Shown piece by piece: positions 51,214-58,221 of a stretch of DNA of 64,000 nt. Under the pieces are notes generated by a model. That model had not been told where the DNA came from, did no database searches, and saw only the letters and a list, made by a program, of their open reading frames with translations. Every line of letters begins with the position of its first letter. Position 1 is the stretch's first letter. The DNA comes from Gemmatimonadetes bacterium 13_1_40CM_69_22. Lineage in GTDB: Bacteria; Gemmatimonadota; Gemmatimonadetes; Gemmatimonadales; GWC2-71-9. The DNA lies in NCBI GenBank assembly GCA_001917665.1, contig MNEL01000042.1:1-64000 (forward strand), read 5' to 3'. Made by a program: the position numbers and the translations under genes.

Positions 51214-51888
51214 TTGGAGCTCGTCGCCAGCGAGATCGCCAAGCTGCCCGGCGTCGCGACCCGAGAGTATGGATCGGGCGAGCTGCTGCGCCCCGAGCGA
51301 CTGAAGCAGCTGCACATCTACATCCGCACGGGCGCGATCGGGCTGCACGCGGCGCTGGGGCGGCCACCGCATGCGATTCTCGAGGTGTGCGGTCCCGGTT
51401 GGCTGCTGAGCCCGCCGCTGTGGGAGCCGACGCCGACCCCCGAGCCTCTACACGCCGTGGCGCTGCTTCCGACCACAACGCTGGAGCTGCCGGCCGACGT
51501 GTTCAGCCGGCATTTGGCCGCGCATGCACCGCTCGCGTCCGCCGTGGCGTCCCTCGACGCGCACCAGTACGCGTCGGCGCTGGACCACCTCGCCATGCTC
51601 ACGGTGCGCGACCCGTTGCGGCGCGTGCCGGAGGCCCTGCTGTTGCTGCTGGAGCGGCTCGGCAGCGGGCCCGACCCCGCAGCGAGCGGGCGCTTGGAAG
51701 TCAGCCAGCAGCTCATCGCCGCGTTCGCGAACTTGAGCCGCCAGACCACCAACAAGCAGCTGCGCCGGTTGGCGCGGGCGGGCCTCGTGGGCCTCGAACG
51801 CGGCGCGGTGCACGTGCGTGACCCCGTGGTGCTGCGGGATGTGGCGGCGGGAAGAGCGCCCCACGCGAGCGGTTCGTCAACGGCGTGA
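51214..51888 (+). CDS. Crp/Fnr-family transcription regulator
   Basis: 224 residues from a TTG at 51214 with AAAGG eight bases upstream; a longer frame back to 51100 is open. The N-terminal part (YGSGELLRPERLKQLHIYIRTG, ILEVCGPGWLL, TLELPADVFSRHLAAH) fits a cyclic-nucleotide-type beta-roll. The C-terminal GRLEVSQQLIAAFANLSRQTTNKQLRRLARAGL is the Crp helix-turn-helix. Cyclic-nucleotide or Fe-S ligands are not evident. Inverted repeats upstream suggest autoregulation. Confidence 0.75.
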   Translation: MELVASEIAKLPGVATREYGSGELLRPERLKQLHIYIRTGAIGLHAALGRPPHAILEVCGPGWLLSPPLWEPTPTPEPLHAVALLPTTTLELPADVFSRHLAAHAPLASAVASLDAHQYASALDHLAMLTVRDPLRRVPEALLLLLERLGSGPDPAASGRLEVSQQLIAAFANLSRQTTNKQLRRLARAGLVGLERGAVHVRDPVVLRDVAAGRAPHASGSSTA

Positions 51889-52031
51889 GCCTCCCTGTGT
51901 CCGTCTGTTGACAGAACCCTCGCCTTCGAACGACGAGGATCAGCCAGTGTGCAGCTTGTGCAGTTCCGCCCCGGCACCCATGTTGTACGCGGCAGGAGGC
52001 GTTGGCCGTCCGCAACCGGTTGGGCGTCACA

Positions 52032-52340
52032 ATGGCTACCAGAGTCACCGTGCAGCAGGATCCACCCGACGCGTTTCGACAGTGTCTGCGGGAGCGTGTG
52101 CGGTTGGCGCGGGAGCTCGCGGCGCTGCGCGCCGGGTTCGCGACGGTGGCCGAGCACTACGAGCGCGTTATTCGCACCATGCTCGCGCTCGGCCCGACCC
52201 TCGGCATCGAGCTGAACGACATCGGTCATCCGACCGACCCGGAGTGGGGCCCCCCCGCCCTGCTCATGTACGGCGACGAGCGCTTTCTGAAGCACGAGCA
52301 AGCGGTTCTGGACCGGCTGCTCCGCAAGCTTCCCGACTGA
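52032..52340 (+). CDS. Hypothetical small protein
   Basis: 102 residues from the ATG at 52032; a TTG at 52002 lies too close to an AGGAGG to be favoured. Mostly helical, with LRERVRLARELAALRAGFATVAEHYERVIRTML a probable coiled helix and LLMYGDERFLKHEQAVLDRLLRKL at the end. No family is recognised and no clear ribosome site precedes the ATG. It may be part of an accessory group after tRNA-Phe. Confidence 0.45.
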   Translation: MATRVTVQQDPPDAFRQCLRERVRLARELAALRAGFATVAEHYERVIRTMLALGPTLGIELNDIGHPTDPEWGPPALLMYGDERFLKHEQAVLDRLLRKLPD

Positions 52341-52441
52341 ACGCCCACCCCGCGGCTACGTCATCTCCAGCAGCACATTGAGCACGCCCCGCTGACGGGC
52401 GCGCTCGAAACGCTTCCACCCCTTCACGCAGGTTACGCTCC

Positions 52442-53407
52442 TTGCCGGCGCGCCGCGGGCGGTACATCTTCGCGGGCACCCCCCCCGTTCGTCCAACGAT
52501 TTCGCGGAGGTGCTCAACGCTCCCGCCAGTGTGGTTGCTTGCGGTGCTGACCCTGGCGGACAGCGCCCGCAGCTTCAAGGTCCCGCTCGCGCCCGGCGAG
52601 TCGCTTGCCGTGGCGACGGCCGGCGCGGGCCGGTCGGTGGTGCTCATTCCCGGGCTGTTCGGCTCCGAGTTCGGTTTTCGCCAACTGGTTCCGCTGCTCG
52701 ACGCCGCCGGCTACCGCACCATTGTGATCGAGCCGCTCGGAATCGGCTCGTCCACCCGGCCGCCGCGCGCCGACTACTCGCTCACGGCGCAGGCAGACCG
52801 GATCGCCGGCGTGCTCGATTCCCTGGGGGAGCGTCAGGCGCTGATCGTGGCGCACTCGATGGGTGGGTCGGAGGCGTTCCGGCTGGCCTACCGCCGGCCC
52901 GACCTGGTGCGGGGCATGATCTCGATCGAGGGGGGCCCCACGGAGGCGGCTGTGACCCCGGCGTTCAAGCGGGCGCTCAAGTTCGCGCCCTGGATCAAGC
53001 TGTTCGGGGGGGTCAAGCTCGTCCGGCGGAAGATCCGGAGCATGCTCATCGCGTCCTCCGGCGACACGACCTGGGTGACCGACGATGTCGTATCGGGCTA
53101 CACCGCCGGCGCGGCACGCAACCTCGACGCGACGCTCAAGGCCTACTTGGCCATGGCGAACTCGCGTGAGCCCGGAAAGCTGTGGCCGCACCTCGCCGAC
53201 GTCCGCTGCCCCGTGCGGCTGATCGTGGGCGGGGAGCCCCACGACGGCGACGTGAATGCGGCGGAGGTCAGGCTGCTGCAGCGGACCGTGGGGGCGTTCG
53301 CCCTTGACTCCGTGCCGGGGGCGGGTCACTTCATTCATGAAGAGCAACCCCAGGCCGTTGTCGCGGCCCTGGGCCGTCTCGAGGCGAGTCTCGCGCGGCG
53401 CCCGTGA
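52442..53407 (+). CDS. Alpha/beta hydrolase
   Basis: 321 residues from TTG 52442; a GTG at 52529 is an alternative that would leave a short signal peptide (WLLAVLTLADSARS). Core motifs are VVLIPGLFGSEFGF, the nucleophile serine in IVAHSMGGSEA, and the histidine in GAGHFIHEEQP. An aspartate before the histidine (PHDGD) may complete the triad. Substrate unknown. The Arg-rich start and hydrophobic stretch suggest export. Confidence 0.83.
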   Translation: MPARRGRYIFAGTPPVRPTISRRCSTLPPVWLLAVLTLADSARSFKVPLAPGESLAVATAGAGRSVVLIPGLFGSEFGFRQLVPLLDAAGYRTIVIEPLGIGSSTRPPRADYSLTAQADRIAGVLDSLGERQALIVAHSMGGSEAFRLAYRRPDLVRGMISIEGGPTEAAVTPAFKRALKFAPWIKLFGGVKLVRRKIRSMLIASSGDTTWVTDDVVSGYTAGAARNLDATLKAYLAMANSREPGKLWPHLADVRCPVRLIVGGEPHDGDVNAAEVRLLQRTVGAFALDSVPGAGHFIHEEQPQAVVAALGRLEASLARRP

Positions 53408-53492
53408 CGTCGAACCGAACCGCCGGGTCATGCTCTCTGGAGCCGCTCCGGCGGCGCAGGATCACCGTCAACCCTTCGCTCGCGGGACCCGA

Positions 53493-54662
53493 ATGCGCAT
53501 CGCGCTCGTCGCCGAAGACTACTATCCCCAGCTCGGGGGTGTCCCCGAGCACGTTCACAACCTCGCCCTGCAGCTCAACAGCTGGGGGCACACCGCCACC
53601 GTCGTCAGCTCCCACATGGGCACCTACCCGGATGCGGCCTTCGTGCGCCGGTTGGGGACGAGCCGGGTGATCTACTCGAACGGTGGCGTCTCGCGCATCA
53701 CCACCGGTTGGGGGCTGCGGCGCCAGCTCGAGGCCGTGTTCCGGGAAGGTCGCTACGACCTCGTGCACGTGCACGGTGGCCTCGCCCCGACGTTCGGGCT
53801 GGCAGCGCCGCTCGCCGCCTGGCAGGTCGGCATCCCGGTGGTCGCCACCTTCCACTCGTGGTTCGCGCGCTCGCTCGGCTGTCGCGTGTTCCGGCGACCG
53901 CTCCAGCGAATCCTCGACCGGCACGCGGCGACGATCGCGGTGAGCGAGCCGGTGGTGGCCGCGAATTCGCGGTATTTCCGTGCCCACTGGGACATCATTC
54001 CGAACGGCGTGGACGTCGAGTTTTTCCAGCCGAACGGGCGTCGCCCCACGGACGCGCTCACGCACGGCCCGCGGCTCTTGTTCCTCGGTCGCATCGAGCC
54101 ACGCAACGGCTTGGGCACGGCGCTGGCGGCACTGCCTCGCATCCTGGCGCGCCACCCGAACGCGGTGCTCACTGTTGCCGGGGACGGCCCGTGGCGCGGC
54201 TACTACGAGCGGCGGGCGCGGGCGCTGGGCGACAGCGTGCGGTTCGTCGGGCAGGTGTTCGAGGAGCGCCCGGAGTACTACGCTGCGGCGGACCTCTACC
54301 TGTGTCCCACGACGATCGCCTCCTTCGGCGTCACGCTGCTCGAGGCGATGGCGTGCGGCACACCGATGATCGTGTCGGACAACCTGGGCTTCCGCTCGGT
54401 GATCGACGGCGGTGCCGAGGCGGTCATGGTGCCGAAGGACGATCCGGCGGCGTGGGCCGGGACGGCGCTCGAGCTGATCGCGGACCCGGAGCGACGCCGG
54501 GCGATGGGGGAGGCGGGGCGCGCCAAGGCGGCGCGGTTCGCGTGGCCGCGGATCGCGCGGCGCGAGCTGGCGGTGTACGAGCGCGTGCTCGGCGCCCCGC
54601 CGAGCGAGCCACGCTACGTCCGCGCCGGGCGGACCTGCGCGATCGGGTCACCGAGTCGCTGA
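53493..54662 (+). CDS. Glycosyltransferase family 4 (GT-B)
   Basis: 389 residues. RIALVAEDYYPQLGGVPEHVHNLA is the N-terminal acceptor side. DLVHVHGGLAPTFG, IPNGVDVEFFQP, RLLFLGRIEPRNGL and the donor-site EX7E-like segment ASFGVTLLEAMACGTPMI follow. Similar to PimB/WcaL-type transferases of glycolipid or polysaccharide synthesis; the donor cannot be inferred. The ATG at 53493 gives the family N-terminus, 85 bases after the hydrolase. Confidence 0.9.
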   Translation: MRIALVAEDYYPQLGGVPEHVHNLALQLNSWGHTATVVSSHMGTYPDAAFVRRLGTSRVIYSNGGVSRITTGWGLRRQLEAVFREGRYDLVHVHGGLAPTFGLAAPLAAWQVGIPVVATFHSWFARSLGCRVFRRPLQRILDRHAATIAVSEPVVAANSRYFRAHWDIIPNGVDVEFFQPNGRRPTDALTHGPRLLFLGRIEPRNGLGTALAALPRILARHPNAVLTVAGDGPWRGYYERRARALGDSVRFVGQVFEERPEYYAAADLYLCPTTIASFGVTLLEAMACGTPMIVSDNLGFRSVIDGGAEAVMVPKDDPAAWAGTALELIADPERRRAMGEAGRAKAARFAWPRIARRELAVYERVLGAPPSEPRYVRAGRTCAIGSPSR

Positions 54663-54668
54663 GCGGCG

Positions 54669-55919
54669 TCAGCTGGCCGCGGGGTTCATCACCCGGCCCA
54701 TGAACAGGATCGTCCCCGAGAGCCGCTCGCGAATCGCAAAGACGAAGGGGTGATCCACCACAAGGGACGCGGGCAGGCTCGTGATGCCGAACTCGATCGA
54801 CGTCGCGGCTGCGGCCTCGGTGCCCTGCTCGTTCACGTCGACGAACGCCTTGTGCTTCACGTTCGTGATGCAGACCCGTCCGCTCGGGTCCAGGCGCGTG
54901 AAGTCGGTCTGCCACGGGCCGCAGAACGCCGACGGCATGCCCAGGGCCGCGAGCACGTTGTTCATCGTGAGATCGTAGACGAGGGTGAACTTGGGCAGGT
55001 ACACCTCGAAGGACGCCGAATCGAGCGCGGCCGTCCAGCCACTCCACCGCTCCTCGGTCAACCTCCGGACCAGCGAGTCGATCCCCGCCGGGTCGCGCGG
55101 CAGCGCGATCGTCATCGTGAACGCCCCGCCGCTGTAAGGCAGGTCGAGCACGGTGACGTCGCCGTCGCGCAGGTATCCGATCGTCACGGCACGACCGTGC
55201 GTCATCCTCGGGACGCTCGTCGTCGCTCCAGTGGCGAGCGTGAACGGGCCCGGCGCGGTGCGGGCCGGGTCAAACTGCATCGTCCAGTCGCCCTTGAAAT
55301 AGATGGCGTTGATGAGGTAGGCGACCGCGTCGTCGGGCACCGGATCCGGCACGATCGTCGGGATCTTGCCCCGCGTCTGTTCGCTGACCCAACCGTTGAT
55401 CGTCGGTGCCGCGGCGGGGCTCGCGAAGTCCAGGCTCTCGACGGTGGCGTCGAAGTAGTTACGGGTCGCGTCCAGGAACCCGGGCAGGGGGTTGAACTGC
55501 TGCCGGTACCACACGGAGTTCGCGAGCGTGAACGCGACCCGTGGGTCGAGCCCGCGCAGCAGCGCGATCAAGCTGCGGTACGACTGGTTGACGTCGTCGA
55601 GCGTCATCCCGTCGAGCTGGAGCGCGCGCTGCATCTCGTCTCGCGTCGCGCCGCCGGCGCCGTTGTACGCCATACCGAGCGCCATCGCCGCACTGAGCGG
55701 CGAGATGAACAGGTTCGAGTCGGGGCCGGCCTGCCGCGCGATCTCGCGGAACAGCTTGAAGGCGAATTGGTTGTCCGCGGCGATGAGGCCGTGTTCTGCG
55801 ACGCTCAGCTGGCGTGGCAGGCTGGTGATGGGTTGCGGCGCGGTCACGGGGGCTTCGTGGCACCGGGCGGCGAGCACGCCGACGGCCACGACCAGCAACG
55901 GACGGACGAGCGGTCTCAT
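54669..55919 (-). CDS. Serpin, inhibitory type
   Basis: 416 residues with a signal sequence. NQFAFKLFREIARQAGPDSNLFISPLSAAMALGMAYNGA is the serpin N-terminus, and HPFVFAIRERLSGTILFMGRV the C-terminal signature. The hinge EQGTEAAAAT has the small residues needed for loop insertion, so an active protease inhibitor is expected. Aligning the loop length to antitrypsin puts P1-P1' at Thr-Ser in FGITSLP. GGGAG precedes the ATG. The gene is divergent from the next one and converges on the glycosyltransferase. Confidence 0.92.
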   Translation of the reverse strand: MRPLVRPLLVVAVGVLAARCHEAPVTAPQPITSLPRQLSVAEHGLIAADNQFAFKLFREIARQAGPDSNLFISPLSAAMALGMAYNGAGGATRDEMQRALQLDGMTLDDVNQSYRSLIALLRGLDPRVAFTLANSVWYRQQFNPLPGFLDATRNYFDATVESLDFASPAAAPTINGWVSEQTRGKIPTIVPDPVPDDAVAYLINAIYFKGDWTMQFDPARTAPGPFTLATGATTSVPRMTHGRAVTIGYLRDGDVTVLDLPYSGGAFTMTIALPRDPAGIDSLVRRLTEERWSGWTAALDSASFEVYLPKFTLVYDLTMNNVLAALGMPSAFCGPWQTDFTRLDPSGRVCITNVKHKAFVDVNEQGTEAAAATSIEFGITSLPASLVVDHPFVFAIRERLSGTILFMGRVMNPAAS

Positions 55920-55960
55920 GATCTCTCCCGAGACGGGTGCGTTCCTTGCGTGACTGCCGC

Positions 55961-56815
55961 ATGACCGGCGGACCGGCCGCCGCAATCCTCGGCCTACCTA
56001 AATTACCCCCGGGACTCCGCCGCGAGGTCACAATCCAGTTCGTCGCCGCGCTGATCGCTCGCTGTTGCGTCATCGCCACGCTCGTCGCCGGCCTCCCGGC
56101 GGGGTGCCGCGCCCAGGCCCATCAGGGCCACCAGGACGCGGCCGAAATGGGGGCCATGGACTCGACGGATCAGCACGTAACCGGTGCGGCGCACGACGCG
56201 ATGAGCGGGCCGCTCGGCGCCGATCCGCACATGCTGCTCACGCCCCCCCGGCCCGCGAGTCCTATGGACTCCGCGCGCGCGGCGGCGCTCGTCGGCGCGA
56301 TGCGCGCGGCACTCGCAAACTATCGCGACGTCCGCCTCGCCGAGGCGGACGGATTCCGGCAGTTTCTTCCCGGTGTGAAGCAGCCCGTCTACCACTTCAC
56401 CAATTGGCGCTGGGCCATGGGCGAGATGTTCCGCTTCGATCCTGCGAAGCCGACGTCCCTGTTGGATCGCCAACACGCGGACGGCGGATTCGTGCTGGTG
56501 GGCGCGATGGACGCCGCACCGGCCCGCGCGTCGCTCGACGAGCTCGACCGGCGCGTCCCGCTCGGTGTGGCGCGCTGGCACGAGCACGTGAACCGGTGCG
56601 TGCCGCCGCGGCGCCAGAGCCGGCGCTGGCGTGAGACGCGCGACGGAAAGCCGGTCTTCGGGCCCAATTCGCCGATCGCCACGGCGGAAGCGTGCGCGGC
56701 GGTCGGCGGGCGCTTCTTCCCCCGGATCTTTGGTTGGATGGTGCACGTGATGGCGTTCGAGGGCGACGATCCCGCGGTCATTTGGGGCGGCGGGCACGAC
56801 CACCCACATTCGTGA
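55961..56815 (+). CDS. Hypothetical secreted, histidine-rich protein
   Basis: 284 residues from the ATG at 55961. A hydrophobic segment (FVAALIARCCVIATLVAGLPAG) is followed by a His/Met-rich stretch (AQAHQGHQDAAEMGAMD). The core contains KQPVYHFTNWRWAMGEMFRFDP, ADGGFVLVGAMDAAPAR and GVARWHEHVNRCVPP. The tail is GGGHDHPHS. Conserved-looking histidines and a cysteine could bind metal; I do not recognise a named family. The permease that follows overlaps it by GTGA. Confidence 0.65.
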   Translation: MTGGPAAAILGLPKLPPGLRREVTIQFVAALIARCCVIATLVAGLPAGCRAQAHQGHQDAAEMGAMDSTDQHVTGAAHDAMSGPLGADPHMLLTPPRPASPMDSARAAALVGAMRAALANYRDVRLAEADGFRQFLPGVKQPVYHFTNWRWAMGEMFRFDPAKPTSLLDRQHADGGFVLVGAMDAAPARASLDELDRRVPLGVARWHEHVNRCVPPRRQSRRWRETRDGKPVFGPNSPIATAEACAAVGGRFFPRIFGWMVHVMAFEGDDPAVIWGGGHDHPHS

Positions 56816-58146
56816 CGTCACGCCCGGCGCTCCGGTTGGGGGCCCTGGTGGCGGTGATGTTCTTCACCGTCTCCGGTGGGCCGTTCGGCTTGGAGGGGCT
56901 CGTCGGCTCGGTGGGTCCCGGCGTGGCGATCCTGCTGCTCGTCGCGACGCCGCTCATCTACAGCATCCCCGAGACGCTGCTCATCGGGGAGCTCGCGTCG
57001 ATGCTCCCCGCCGAGGGCGGCTACTACCAGTGGGTGAAGCGCGCCTTCGGGCGCTTCTGGGGGTTTTGGAACGGGTGGCTCTCCTGGGTCTATTCGCTGA
57101 TCGACATGGCGATCTACCCGGTCCTGTTTCTGCAGTACCTGCGGTTCTTTGTCCCGGGGCTCGGGCCCTGGCAGGCGTGGCTCGTCGCGCTCGCGCTGAT
57201 TTGGGGCGCCACGTGGCTCAACCTGCGGGGCACGCGGGTGGTGGGGATGGCGTCCGGGTGGTTCGTCGCCCTCGTGCTCGCGCCGTTCGGCGTGCTCGCG
57301 ACGGTGGCGGTGGCGCGCTGGCTCGGGCAACCGACCACCCCGTTTCCCGCAACGCCGTTCCACGCAACGGATACATCGTTTCTCGGCGCCCTGGGCATCG
57401 GCGTCTCGCAGAGCATCTGGAACTACAGCGGGTGGGACAACGCGTCGACGATCGGCGGCGAGATCGAGCAGTCGTCGGCGACCTACCCGCGGGCGCTGGC
57501 GCGCACGCTGCCGCTTGTCACCGGGGTCTACCTGGTCACGATCCTTCCCGCGCTGGCGCTCACCGACTGGAAGACGTGGACCGACGGCGCATGGCCTCAG
57601 ATTGCGGGGGCCGTGGTGGGCCCCTGGCTCGGCGTCTGGGTCGCCGCCGCGGGTTTGGTGAGCGCGTTCGCGCTGTTCAACGCGCTGCTCCTGGCGTACT
57701 CGCGGATCCCGCTGGTCCTGGCGCAGGACGGCTTGCTCCCAGTCGCGCTGGCCCGCACGGACGAGCGCGGCACGCCCCGCAACGCCGTGCTCGTGTCCGC
57801 GCTCGCGTACTCCGGGTTCACACTCGTGCCGTTCGGCGGCCTGCTCGCGGGCGACGTGCTGCTATACACGGCGGCCCTGGCGCTCGAGTTCGCGTCTCTG
57901 CTGCAGCTGCGGCGCGCCGAGCCCGAGCTGCGCGGCGCGTTCCGCGTGCCGGCGGGCGTCCCCGCGCTGGCGGTGCTCGCCACCCTGCCGATCCTGCTCA
58001 TCGTGATCGCGGTGGGGCTCGAGATCCAGAGTCGCGAGATCGGCTTGCCCGGCGTGCTGGTGGCGGGCCTGCTCGCCGCGGTGGGGCCGGTGGCGTACGT
58101 GGTGCTCGGCGGGGGCCGGCGAACAAGGGACGGAGTGGCCGCTTAG
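56812..58146 (+). CDS. APC-family amino acid permease
   Basis: 444 residues with about twelve membrane segments. FFTVSGGPFGLEGLVGSVGPG is the first-helix motif of APC transporters. SMLPAEGGYYQWVKRAFG, IWNYSGWDNASTIGGEIEQ and RIPLVLAQDGLLP follow. Amino acid or polyamine import is likely; the substrate is not determined. The GTG overlaps the stop of the histidine-rich protein, linking the two. Confidence 0.92.
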   Translation: MTSRPALRLGALVAVMFFTVSGGPFGLEGLVGSVGPGVAILLLVATPLIYSIPETLLIGELASMLPAEGGYYQWVKRAFGRFWGFWNGWLSWVYSLIDMAIYPVLFLQYLRFFVPGLGPWQAWLVALALIWGATWLNLRGTRVVGMASGWFVALVLAPFGVLATVAVARWLGQPTTPFPATPFHATDTSFLGALGIGVSQSIWNYSGWDNASTIGGEIEQSSATYPRALARTLPLVTGVYLVTILPALALTDWKTWTDGAWPQIAGAVVGPWLGVWVAAAGLVSAFALFNALLLAYSRIPLVLAQDGLLPVALARTDERGTPRNAVLVSALAYSGFTLVPFGGLLAGDVLLYTAALALEFASLLQLRRAEPELRGAFRVPAGVPALAVLATLPILLIVIAVGLEIQSREIGLPGVLVAGLLAAVGPVAYVVLGGGRRTRDGVAA

Positions 58147-58155
58147 GCGGTTTTT
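58139..58155 (+). terminator. Terminator overlapping the permease stop codon
   Basis: CCGC-TTAG-GCGG followed at once by five T. The stem is only 4 bp but all G/C. The permease stop codon is in its loop. Confidence 0.5.
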
Positions 58156-58221
58156 CCCACCTCCTTGCGAAGTTCGCGAATCGCCTACAAGCTAGCCCCC
58201 TACTCCGTTCCTGGCGGATCC

